Below are positions 36,080 to 47,800 of a stretch of DNA of 60,000 nt, piece by piece. Position 1 is the first letter of the stretch. Every line of letters begins with the position of its first letter. This DNA comes from Nymphaea colorata (lineage: Eukaryota; Streptophyta; Magnoliopsida; Nymphaeales; Nymphaeaceae): NCBI RefSeq assembly GCF_008831285.2, contig NC_045142.1:4411501-4471500 (forward strand). The letters run 5' to 3'. Made by a program: the position numbers and the translations under genes. Under the pieces are notes generated by a model. That model worked only from the letters and a program-made list of their open reading frames with translations, had not been told where the DNA came from and searched no databases.

Positions 36080-36780
36080 CCTCTTGGGGTTCTTTTCATT
36101 TCCCTTTTCTTCCTCACGATAAAAACGAAGATTCCCGAACTAATTCTGCCTTCAATTTTACTTTTTTCGTTGCTCGACTGCGCAGATATTTCTGCCCATC
36201 AGCTCCAATTTTATCATCCTTTTTGTTTATTCATTTTTTTTTTCCTTTTCTCTTTTTTAAAGCGATGAATCTATCGATTTCATTTCGTGTTCTTGGTGTG
36301 TAAAAACACCAAGTGCAGCCGTGAAAAACATGTTGCATGATATTAAACTCGTTTTTTTCTTTCATTAGAAAGCCATCATTAGCAAGTAATTCTCTAGTTT
36401 TGTGTAATTAAAGTATTTAATGTTATATTAGTTGAGAGTCCAGACTCCCATTTTTGAGCAAACAAATTTATCAAAGGAACACCATATTTTTATATTTTAA
36501 ATGTCAAACTGCTTTTTTTTATTTCATCATTTTTTATTTGTTTATTTATCTAGTTATTTTTAAATTTTTTTTATTAGCTTCTTACCTATTTGATTTTTCC
36601 ATAATTTTAATATTTTTATAAAAAATTTTAAAATTGACCATATTTTTTTCTAGCTCGTTATATTATACCAAGAAAATAATATTTGTCACCGTGCTTTAAC
36701 CTAAGACCATGCGACTTCTGTATTTGTTGTCTTTGTGTTCAACAGTAGAATGAAACTAAGCAATTAATTCGTTCGAGAAT
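36080..36780. other. intergenic, AT-rich
   Basis: T-rich sequence with no gene recognised. Confidence 0.5.
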
Positions 36781-36799
36781 CATAAATCTGATAAAAATT

Positions 36800-37730
36800 A
36801 AATTCAAATTGCGAACGATCGGTGGAGCGCAAGGAATCGGTCAAGGAAACTTGGAGAACGGAAGAGGAAAGTAACCGCCTCTTCTTGAGGGAGGTCGTCC
36901 GTAAAAAAAGTAACCGCCTCTCCCGCTTTCGCGCGCTTCCAGCGCGATCGCTTGCTCCCCCGCCGGCGCTCTCCAACTCCATCACCGCTCGCTCTCCAGC
37001 CGGTGACCTCCACCACCACCGTCGTGTCCCGAAGGTAAATGCCTCTTCCTCTCTCTTGCTCTCTCTCTCTCCCCACTTTGCGTTGGCCATGGTGAGGGAA
37101 GAAGGCTGCTCCAGAAGGGGATGGGTCGGCCGTCAGTGTTGCCAAATCCGTCAGTTATAATCGATATTGATCTTGACGTCTTTCTTCATCCCAGAGAACT
37201 TCTCCAGAGCCAGGGACGCTGTCAGAGAAGAAGGAGAAAGAACAGGGTCATTGATTCCTTTGAGTCTTTGTGGATGTTGGGTTTCTTGTGAGAGCGATAG
37301 GGGCACATAGGAAGGCATATAATAATCATGTGACCCTAGACAGCTTGCTGGATCACTCTCTCCATCTACCTCACCGCCCGTCGGAGTAGCAGGTTGATCA
37401 CCGTGTCTTTCGCCTCCCTACCGTTTGGACCTGATATCTGATCAACGTTGTTTTCCTTCCTATCGTTGATCCATCTGACGCTTTCTAGGGTTTCAATACT
37501 TTGACCTAATATGGTTTGCATGAGAAAACTCTGTTTTCTAGGTAAGTAATCTCTCTCGATTGCTTTTCTTCTCTCCTTGCTTTCTAGTGTTTCCTTCACT
37601 AAAAACATGTCAATCTGTGTTTTATCTGAGGCTCTCTCTACGTTTTGTGTATTTTGGCACAGAGAACGATAGAAGGGGGGAAGACGAAGCTGAGCTGCCG
37701 GCTGTCGATCAACTCGTTGGACGACAGGTG
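36800..37730 (+). other. GC-rich 5'-gene-like region with a possible F-box start
   Basis: 36820-37060 is CpG-rich in otherwise AT-rich DNA. It contains donor-like CCGAAG|GTAAATG (about 37035), CT-rich intron-like sequence, TTTCTAG|GTAAGTAA (about 37540) and an acceptor 'ttttggcacag' (about 37663). After the acceptor one frame reads KLSCRLSINSLDDRCLMHI (to about 37740), which resembles the opening of plant F-box domains (x-I-N-x-L-x-D-x-C-L-x-x-I). The rest of an F-box protein does not follow in any frame I could trace. Either a 5' fragment of a gene, a decayed copy or a coincidence. Confidence 0.3.
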
Positions 37731-37880
37731 CCTTATGCACATTTACCTGCACTTTCTAGTACATTATTACTCTCGACTTTCCTGTTTTGTTTTGTTTTGT
37801 TTTTTTTTTTTTGCTTTCTCTTTTCTAGGGTTTGGTATTCCATGTTCAGAATTATGGTCGACTTGCCTCTTATGTGGGTC

Positions 37881-37965
37881 TAAGTTTTTGTGGCGACTGT
37901 AATTCCAATCGTAGATTTGGCGTTTAAGTTTTTTTGGCGACTGTAATTCCAATCGTAGATTTGGC
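37881..37965. repeat. 44-bp direct tandem duplication
   Basis: Two copies sharing 'ggcgactgtaattccaatcg' and 'tagatttggc', 44 bp apart. Confidence 0.92.
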
Positions 37966-37969
37966 TAAA

Positions 37970-39420
37970 TGGTTATCAAGTGAAACATGGGCTTTTAATA
38001 GTCAATGAGCATGATCGAGCTTGGGGATAGCACATATTTGGAGCTATAAACCATTAATTTGTCATTAACATGCAGTGTCCTGCCCCTACATAAACATTTC
38101 AAGCAAAAAATACTTACATTGCAATTAAATTGTTTTTATCTCTTCTTATGTGAAAAACTATGGGAAAACACTGGACCCCTAGGGTTGGACATTTTAAACC
38201 TATTGAAAAAATGGTTGTCATTCAGAGACTAGATTGCTGGAACAGGTTCTTAGCAGCTTGAATGATCCCTTGAAGATTTTTATAATCTCCAATCAGAAGA
38301 ACTGGAGCGGGTGTCTGAACAGTTTCCTAAAGGGGAGGTGTGTCCACGAAATGGAGTATTGTGCTATCGATAGTTTTCTCTTCATTAGCCTTCAGTAAGG
38401 AATGACCGTTGGTTGATGTTGCCTCTTAGTTTCCGTCTTTCAATCTAATATGTAATATGGGGAAAGTTTTGACTTTTTTCACAAAGAATATTCTTTGTAC
38501 ATACCATTTTTTCTTAATAAAAGGAGGAAAGGGATCCAGCCATTAAGGCAGGAATGAATCAGACAAACCTCCAATTTTTGTTCATATCTATCATGAAAAA
38601 TATATCCTGGGAAAACACAATAGAGGTTATAGTGTGTATACATGAAGCAAGGGATAAATGACCAAAAATTGCTAATGCTGCAAACCAATGTCTCACATGT
38701 ATTTATTTGAGCATCTATATAGGCCTTATATTTGTCTGTTACCAAATTAAGTTTTGGCCTCAAACAATAACTGCACTCTGATGGAGTTAAGATAATTACT
38801 CAACTAATTTTTAGTTCAAATTCCAAATAGATATACACAGACGTATGCAACCACAGGAACCTGGACTTGGTGGATGTAGATGAGCTCACCAAGCTGCTTT
38901 AATTGTTAGAAGTAGTTGCTTGCTAATATAATCAATCAAATGAGCACTGACTTCAGAAGTGATAGGTTCTTTGTCATGATGAGCTACTAGAAAATTGAAT
39001 GTTGAGAACCTAAGTATTTCTCTTTTCGTATGTTAATAGAATCTTCATAATCTAATTAGATGAAACTTTACACGCTCTTCACATAATGACTATCAATTCT
39101 TTACCTAATAATTTATGGTCAAAGTTTTCTGTTGATTCCACCACATATTGGAGAAATTCGTTTTTGTCTATGTGGTTCATATTTTATTTACTGCATGGAT
39201 TGTTGTAGTTCCAAAAGTGTTTTATGGTTTTTGCTATGCATTGCTATGCTGGTAAAGTTGTCCTACAGTACATTGTCAGTTTGTTTTGGTACATGTTCTT
39301 TCTATTGCTTACTGTATCTTTCCGTCTGGTGTATAACTGAATGTATATCTTGATCTTTTTTTATTGTTGATGTGTATATTTTTCTTTCCTTCCTAAAAAC
39401 TGATGCTTCCATTGTTCTTT
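37970..39420. other. no gene recognised
   Basis: AT-rich sequence. It could be intronic if the pieces at 36.8-37.7 kb and 39.4 kb belong to one gene, which I cannot show. Confidence 0.35.
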
Positions 39421-39426
39421 TGGCAG

Positions 39427-39526
39427 TTAGATGTTGCTGCACCATTATTAACAGGCTTGCAAAGACCAATTGCAGTTGCTTAAGTAAATGCTGACACATG
39501 CAAGCATCTCGCTTCAAAATTTCATG
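39427..39526 (+). other. exon-like segment with canonical splice sites
   Basis: Preceded by 'tgttcttttggcag' and followed by CATG|GTGAGT, both excellent plant splice sites. The first 18 codons read LDVAAPLLTGLQRPIAVA and then hit TAA. After the stop the same frame continues with CKHLASKFHG and joins, across the next intron-like gap (acceptor at 39656), to SELFALF-stop. This looks like an exon pair of a disabled gene. No family recognised. Confidence 0.3.
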
Positions 39527-39669
39527 GTGAGTATGGTGCTTTAAACCTATTGTTTCATTAGTGTTCTCAGCTTTTTTTCATATTAACATAGTTTCTTCTT
39601 CTCGTTCCAGACCTTTTTCTGAATTTTGTGTCATCAATGAATTTTCCTGCTTTCAGGGTCTGAGTTATT

Positions 39670-40630
39670 TGCATTGTTTTAGTGATTAGATTGAGGACAG
39701 GAGTGACTGCATCTAAAAAGTTTTCTTGTAATGCAATGGGTTTCCAAATCTCATGTTTTTTGTGCTAGTGGATTATACTGGTCCACACTGGTCAGATTTG
39801 CCTGTTGAGGGCTGCTTGTTGATCTCCTTCTTCAGGTCAGAGGATTTATTTTGCTTTATTAGTACAATTATATAGATACTGGCAGTTTGCAGATCATCAT
39901 AAAGTGGTATGGTAGCAATTGCAGCTTTGTTTAGTCTTTTAGATCAAAGAAAAGACTATATCAAATAAAAGGTTCGTAACTAAAAAGGTTATGCTGCTAG
40001 CTCTCAATCTGAAAATGCTTTTAACTGCTTTTGTAGTTATATCTATGTGTTACTGATTGCATGGCTAATTGTGATAGTTAATAGCAATGAGTGCACCCTT
40101 AAATTCCATCATTATTTTAGTGGTGCCATTCATGATTAAGAGTTAGCATCAATGAGTACATAGTTTCCGAAACATATTTGCAGACCCTTCACACACCCAA
40201 AATACCATGATTACTAAAAATTGTTACAGTCGTATTGCAATTTTTTACAAAGATTCAAATGTTCTCTAACCTAAACATTTTTTGAACTTTCATGTGACAA
40301 AACTTTTTTTTTTCCAAATTTATTGCTATTTAAATTGCTTGCACAAGTTCTCATAGAAGTTCAAAAAGCGTTGTCAATTTTTACAATTTTTCATCCATCA
40401 TTGTGTGGTTTGATGAACACTTGCATAACATTTTTGAAAATTATATATACAGATTTTACACATTTTTTATTTCCTTCATGATTCTTAATGAACTCCTAGG
40501 GAAAACTTTTAAAAGATGAATGTTCAAACAAGTTGAAGCAAATTCATTTACATACTTTTTGGTAGACGCTTTTGGACATTTATAGACTCATGGAAAACAA
40601 TGGTTTTTTATTAGATTTTCATGGCTTTCT
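39670..40630. other. no gene recognised
   Basis: AT-rich sequence up to the retrotransposon LTR. Confidence 0.4.
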
Positions 40631-40638
40631 TGATAGAT

Positions 40639-40907
40639 GTAGGTTGCTTAAGGAAATTTGGGAAAAGTTAGCAGTTAGGGTAGAAGTAATTAATAGGTGG
40701 GTCGGGTCTTATGCCTATGCATGCCAACGCTATTAATCACCATATAAATGTGTAGGGTGAGGTGATACCCTAGAGGGCTACGGGAAATGAGAAGTTAATG
40801 CCCTTGGAGACTTAACCTAATGAAGGGAGTTGAGAGTTATTGGGTAGCCTTAATTCCTATTTATTATTGTTTCCATCTATGAGAGAAAAGGTTGTCCACA
40901 GCTACCA
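40639..40907 (+). mobile_element. 5' LTR of a degenerate Ty3/gypsy-type retrotransposon
   Basis: The right border is supported. The sequence ends CTACCA at 40907 and is followed two bases later by a primer-binding site. The left border (TGTAGG at 40639) is a guess based on the TG start. A CT/AT-rich stretch and a leader-like tail precede the end. The matching 3' LTR is not in the window. Confidence 0.45.
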
Positions 40908-40909
40908 TT

Positions 40910-40922
40910 TGGTCTCAAAGCC
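40910..40922 (+). promoter_or_regulatory. retrotransposon primer-binding site, tRNA-Met type
   Basis: TGGTCTCAAAGCC differs at two positions from TGGTATCAGAGCC, the usual plant LTR-element site complementary to initiator tRNA-Met. Confidence 0.6.
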
Positions 40923-40929
40923 CTCTGAT

Positions 40930-41060
40930 AGCAGACAAGGAAGCCTTGCTTGCGTTGGAATTTCTTCACAAGCAGATTGAAGAAGATCGAAAATCCATGG
41001 TTGTGTGGATGGAAGTGGTTGAGAAACAATACAACGAACTGGCCAGTGTTTAACCAGTAT
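40930..41060 (+). pseudogene. N-terminal gag remnant
   Basis: The frame reads through a Glu/Lys-rich helical stretch (ALEFLHKQIEEDRKSMVVWM, then EVVEKQYNELASV) and is then broken by a stop. Position right after the primer site fits the start of gag. Confidence 0.5.
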
Positions 41061-41458
41061 AGATCATCGAGTACAAACTATGATACGAATCTGAAGCTGC
41101 CTAAGATGGAGGTTAATTACAAATCTGAAACTGCCTAAGATTGCGGTTCCAAGTTTCTCAGGCGATGACCCCTCTTAGTTGGGTCTTTGTGCTGAGCGAT
41201 TTTTTGTTCGTCAAGGGGTTGTTTTGGAAAGGAGGGTTGCTCATGTTGATGTTGTATTGCATGTGGAGGGCACAAGGATACGTTGGTATCACTGGTTGGT
41301 GGCTCAACAAGGCTGTCTTTCGTGGAACCAGTTTGTAGAAGACTTAACAGCGCGTTTTGGCCTAGCCGTTTGCATTGACTACAACGTGGACCTTTCTAAA
41401 ATAGGCAGAAATGGCTCGGTTAAGAATATCAAGCTCAGTTCGAAGAACTTAGTAATGA
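41061..41458 (+). pseudogene. gag module 1 (Ty3/gypsy capsid fragment)
   Basis: The broken frame holds the retrotransposon-gag core: RIRWYHWLV, W-N-Q-F-V-E-D-L-T-A-R-F-G and YNVDLSKIGRNGSVK. This fits the W...L...W..F...F pattern of plant Ty3/gypsy gag. A stop within the CCTCTTAGTTGG stretch (41171-41182) breaks the frame. It also contains an internal near-repeat of about 34 bp (41088-41153, 'ctgcctaaga' twice). Its right edge passes directly into the 39-bp satellite. Confidence 0.7.
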
Positions 41459-41478
41459 TCGAAGTTCAACCATTTTTA

Positions 41479-41876
41479 GATCAACGAGTACAAACTATGA
41501 TACGAATCTGAAGCTGCCTAAGATGGAGGTTAATTACAAATCTGAAACTGCCTAAGATGGAGGTTCCAAGGTTCTCCGGCGGCGACCCCTCTTAGTTGGG
41601 TCTTTCTGCTGAGCGATTTTTTGATTGTCAATGGGTTGTTTTGGAAAGGAGGGTTGCTCAGGTTGATGTTCTATTGCGTGTGGAGGGCACAAGGATACGT
41701 TGGTATCACTTGTTGGTGGCTCAACAAGGCTGTCCTTCATGGAACCAATTTGTAGAAGACATAACTGTGCGTTTTGGCCTAGCCGCTTACATTGACTACA
41801 ACGTGGAGCTTTCTAAAATAGGTAGAAATGGCTAAGTCAAGAATATCAAGCTGAGTTCCAAGAACTTAGTAATGAT
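41479..41876 (+). pseudogene. gag module 2
   Basis: Closely similar to module 1, with the same internal near-repeat and the same CCTCTTAGTTGG break. It is joined on the left to one satellite-like unit ('gaagttcaaccattttta') and on the right to the main array. Confidence 0.7.
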
Positions 41877-44800
41877 GAATGTTCAATAATTTTCAGATCA
41901 GATATGACCACTGATCGAAGTTCAATAATTTTCATATTTGATACAACCATTGATCGAAGTTCAACAATTTTAGATCAGATGAGACCACTGATTGAAGTTC
42001 AACAATTTTCAGGTCAGATAAGACCATTGATTGAAATTCAACAACTTTCAGATTATATATGACCATTGGTCGAAGTTGAACAATTTTGAGATCAGATAAG
42101 ACCACTGATCGAAGCTCATTAGCTTTCATATTAGAGAAGAACGTTAACCGAAGTTCAACAATTTATTAAAACAGATATGACCAGTGATCGAAGTTCAACA
42201 ACTTTCAAATAAGATAAGACCACTGATCGAAGTTCAATAGTTTTCATATAGGAGAAGACCGTTAATCGAAGTTCAACAATTTTAAGATCAAATAAGACCG
42301 CTGATCAAAGTTCAACAATTTCTTAAATCAGATATGACCAGTCATCGGAGATCAACAATTTTTAGATCAGATAAGACCACTGATCGAAGTTCAACAATTT
42401 TCAAATAAAAAATGGCAACCGATCCAAGTTCAACAATTTTCAGATCAGTTGAGACCAGTGATTGAAGTTCAACAATTATCAGATCAGATAAGACCACTGA
42501 TCGAAGTTCAACAATTTTCAGATCGGATAAGACCGCTGATCAAAGTTCAACAATTTTCAGATCAGATAAGACCACTGATCGAAGGTCAACAATTTTCAGA
42601 TCAGATAAGACCACATCGAAGTTCAACAATTTTCAGATCAGATATGACCACTGATCAATATTCAACAATTTTCAGGCCGGATAAAACCACTTATCTAAGT
42701 TCAACAATTCTAAGATCATTTAAGACCATTGATCAAGGTTCAAATAAGACAACTGATCGAAGTTCAATAATTTTCAAATCATATAAGACAACTGATTGAA
42801 GTTCAACAATTTTTAGATCAGATATGACCACTTATCGAAGTTCACCAATTTTCAGAATGGATAAGACCACTGATCGAAGTTGAACAGTTTTCAGATCAGT
42901 TGAGACCACTGATCGAAGTTCAACAATTTTCAGATCAGATAAGACAACTGATCGAAGTTCAACAATTTCTATATTAGATAGGACCAACGATCAAAGTTCA
43001 TCAATTTTCAAATCACATAAGACCACTTATTGAAGTTCAACAATTCTTAGACCAAATATGACCACTGATCGATGTTCAACAATTTTTTGACCGGATAAGA
43101 CCGCTGATCGATATTCCACAATTTTTTGATCCAACAATTTTCAAATAAAAAATGGCAACCGATCCAAGTTCAACAATTTTCAGATCAATTGAGACCACTG
43201 ATTGAAGTTCAACAATTATCAGATCAGATAAGACCATTGATCGAAGTTCAACAATTTTCAGATCGGATAAGACCACTGATCAAAGTTCAACGATTTTCAG
43301 ATCAGATAAGACCACTGATCGAAGTTCAACAATTTTCAGATCAGATATGACCACTGATCAATATTCAACAATTTTCAGACCGGATAAAACCACTTATCTA
43401 AGTTCAACAATTCTAAGATCATTTAAGACCACTGATCCAATTTCAACAATTTTCAGATCAGATAAGACCATTGATTGAAATTCAACAACTTTCAGATTAT
43501 ATATGACCATTGGTCGAAGTTGAACAATTTTGAAATCAGATAAGACCACTGATCGAACCTCATTAGCTTTCATATTAGAGAAGAATGTTAATCGAAGTTC
43601 AACAATTTATTAAAGCAGATATGACCAGTGATGGAAGTTCAACAACTTTCAAATAAGATAAGACCACTGATCGAAGTTCAATAGTTTTCATATAGGAGAA
43701 GACCGTTAATCGAAGTTCAACAATTTTAAGATTAGATAAGACCGCTGATCGAAGTTCAACAATTTCTTAAGTCAGACCAGTGATCGGAGTTCAACAATTT
43801 TTAGATCAGATAAGACCACTGATCGAAGTTCAACAATTTTCAAATAAAAAATGGCAACCGATCCAAGTTCAACAATTTTCAGATCAGTTGAGACCACTGA
43901 TTGAAGTTCAACAATTATCAGATCAGATAAGACCACTGATCGAAGTTCAACAATTTTCAGATCGGATAAGACCACTTATCAAAGTTCAACGATTTTCAGA
44001 TCCGATAAGACCACTGATCGAAGTTCAACAATTTTCAAATCAGATATGACCACTGATCGAAGTTCAATAATTTTCATATCTGATACAACCGTTGATCGAA
44101 GTTCAAAAATTTTAGATCAGATGAGACCACTGATTGAAGTTCAACAATTTTCAGATCAGATAAGACCCTTGATTGAAATTCAACAACTTTCAGATTATAT
44201 ATGACCATTGGTCGAAGTTGAACAATTTTGAGATCAGATAAGACCACTGATCGAAGCTCATTAGCTTTCATATTAGAGAAGAACGTTAATCGAAGTTCAA
44301 CAATTTATTAAAGCATATATGACCAGTGATCGAAGTTCAACAACTTTCAAATAAGATAAGACCACTGATCGAAGTTCAATAGTTTTCATATAGGAGAAGA
44401 CCGTTAATCGAAGTTCAACAATTTTAAGATCCGATAAGACCGCTGATCGAAGTTCAACAATTTCTTAAATTAGATATGACGAGTGATCGGAGTTCAACAA
44501 TTTTTAGATCAGATAAGACCACTGATCGAAGTTCAACAATTTTCAAATAAAAAATGGCAACCGATCCAAGTTCAACAATTTTCAGATCAGTTGAGACCAG
44601 TGATTGAAGTTCAACAATTATCAGATCAGATAAGACCACTTATCGAAGTTCAACAATTTTCAGATCGGATAAGACCGCTGATCAAAGTTCAACAATTTTC
44701 AGATCAGATAAGACCACTGATCGAAGGTCAACAATTTTCAGATCAGATAAGACCATATCGAAGTTCAACAATTTTCAGATCAGATATGACCACTGATCAA

Positions 44801-47800
44801 TATTCAACAATTTTCAGACCGGATAAAACCACTTATCTAAGTTCAACAATTTTAAGATCATTTATGACCATTGATCAAGGTTCAACAATTTTCAGATCAA
44901 ATAAGACAATTGATCGAAGTTCAATAATTTTCAAATCATATAAGACTACTGATTGAAGTTCAACAATTTTCAGATCAGATATGACCACTTATCGAAGTTC
45001 CCCAATTTTCAGAATGGATAAGACCACTGATCGAAGTTGAACAGTTTTCAGATCAGTTGAGACCACTGATCGAAGTTCAACAATTTTCAGATCAGATAAT
45101 ACCACTGATCGAAGTTCAACAATTTCTAGATTAGATAGGACCAACGATCAAAGTTCATCAATTTTCAAATCACATAAGACCACTGATTGAAGTTCAACAA
45201 TTCTTAGACCAAATATGACCACTGATCGATGTTCAACAATTTTTTGATCGGATAAGACCACTGATCGAAGTTCAACAATTTTCATATCAGATAAGACCGC
45301 TGATCGATTTTCAACAATTTTTAGATCAAATAACACCGTTGATCGAAGTTCAATAATTTTCAGATCAGACAAGACCACTCATCGAAGTTCAACAATTTTT
45401 AGATAAGATAAGACCACTGATCGAAGTTCAACAATTTTCAAATAAAAAATGGCAACCGATCCAAGTTCAACAATTTTCAGATAAGTTGAGACCACTGATT
45501 GAAGTTCAACAATTATCAGATCAGATAAGACCACTGATCGAAGTTCAACAATTTTCAGATATGATAAGACCACTGATCAAAGTTCAACGATTTTCAGATC
45601 AGATATGACCACTGATCGAAGTTCAACGATTTTCAGATCAAATATGACCACTGATCAATAATCAACAATTTTCAGACCGGATAAAACCACTTATCTAAGT
45701 TCAACAATTCTAAGATCATTTAAGACCACTGATCCAAGTTCAACAATTTTTAGATCAGATAAGACCATTGATTGAAATTCAACAACTTTCAGATTATATA
45801 TGACCATTGGTCGAAGTTGAACAATTTTGAAATCAGTTAAGACCACTGATCGAACCTCATTAGCTTTCATATTAGAGAAGAACGTTAATCGAAGTTCAAC
45901 AATTTATTAAAGCCGATATGACCAGTGATGGAAGTTCAACAACTTTCAAATAAGATAAGACCACTGATCGAAGTTCAATAGTTTTCATATAGGAGAAGAC
46001 CGTTAATCGAAGTTCAACAATTTTAAGATCAGATAAGACCGCTGATCGAAGTTCAACAATTTCTTAAATCAGATATGACCAGTGATCGGAGTTCAACAAT
46101 TTTTAGATCAGATAAGACCACTGATCGAAGTTCAACAATTTTCAAATAAAAAATGGCAACCGATCCAAGTTCAACAATTTTCAGATCAGTTGAGACCACT
46201 GATTGAAGTTCAACAATTATCAGATCAGATAAGACCACTGATCGAAGTTCAACAATTTTCAGATCGGATAAGACCACTTATCAAAGTTCAACGATTTTCA
46301 GATCTGATAAGACCACTGATCGAAGTTCAACAATTTTCAGATCAGATATGACCACTGATCGAAGTTCAATAATTTTCATATCTGATACAACCGTTGATCG
46401 AAGTTCAACAATTTTAGATCGGATGAGACCACTGATTGAAGTTCCACAATTTTCAGATCAGATAAGACCATTGATTGAAATTCAACAACTTTCATATTAT
46501 ATATGACCATTGGTCGAAGTTGAACAATTTTGAGATCAGATAAGACCACTGATCGAAGCTCATTAGCTTTCATATTAGAGAAGAACGTTAATCGAAGTTC
46601 AACAATTTATTAAAGCAGATATGACCAGTGATGGAAGTTCAACAACTTTCAAATAAGATAAGACCACTGATCGAAGTACAATAGTTTTCATATAGGAGAA
46701 GACCGTTAATCGAAGTTCAACAATTTTAAGATCAGATAAGACCGCTGATCGAAGTTCAACAATTTCTTAAATCAGATATGACCAGTGATCGGAGTTCAAC
46801 AATTTTTAGATCAGATAGGACCACTGATCGAAGTTCAACAATTTTCAAATAAAAAATGGCAACCGATCCAAGTTCAACAATTTTCAGATCAGTTGAGACC
46901 AGTGATTGAAGTTCAACAATTATCAGATCAGATAAGACCACTGATCGAAGTTCAACAATTTTTAGATCGGATAAGACCGCAGAAAAAGTTCAACAATTTT
47001 CAGATCAGATAAGACCACTGATCGAAGGTCAACAATTTTCAGATCAAATAAGACCACATCGAAGTTCAACAATTTTCAGATCAGATATGACCACTGATCA
47101 ATATTCAACAATTTTCAGACCGGATAAAACCACTTATCTAAGTTCAAAAATTCTAAGATCATTTAAGACCATTGATCAAGGTTCAACAATTTTCAGATCA
47201 AATAAGACAACTGATCGAAGTTCAATAATTTTCAAATCATATAAGACTACTGATTGAAGTTCAACAATTTTCAAATCAGATATGACCACTTATCGAAGTT
47301 CACCAATTTTCAGAATGGATAAGACCACTGATCGAAGTTGAACAGTTTTCAGATCAGTTGAGACCACTGTTCGAAGTTCAACAATTTTCAGATCAGATAA
47401 GACCACTGATCGAAGTTCAACAATTTCTAGATTACATAGGACCAACGATCAAAGTTCAACAATTTCTAGATTACATAGGACCAACGATCAAAGTTCATCA
47501 ATTTTCAAATCACGTAAGACCACTGATTGAAGTTAAACAATTCTTAGACCAAATATGACCACTGATCGATGTTCAACAATTTTTTGATCGGATAAGACCA
47601 CTGATCGAAGTTCAACAATTTTCAGATCAGATAAGACCACTGATCGATTTTCAACAATTTTTAGATCAAAAAACACCGTTGATCGAAGTTCAATAATTTT
47701 TAAATCAGACAAGACCACTCATCGAAGTTCAACAATTTTTAGATCAGATAAGACCACTGATCGAAGTTCAACAATTTTCAAATAAAAAATGGCAACCGAT

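Noticed and set aside
37366-37752. Minus-strand ORF of 128 codons
   Set aside because: Antisense to the plus-strand exon-like features and without any recognised motif.
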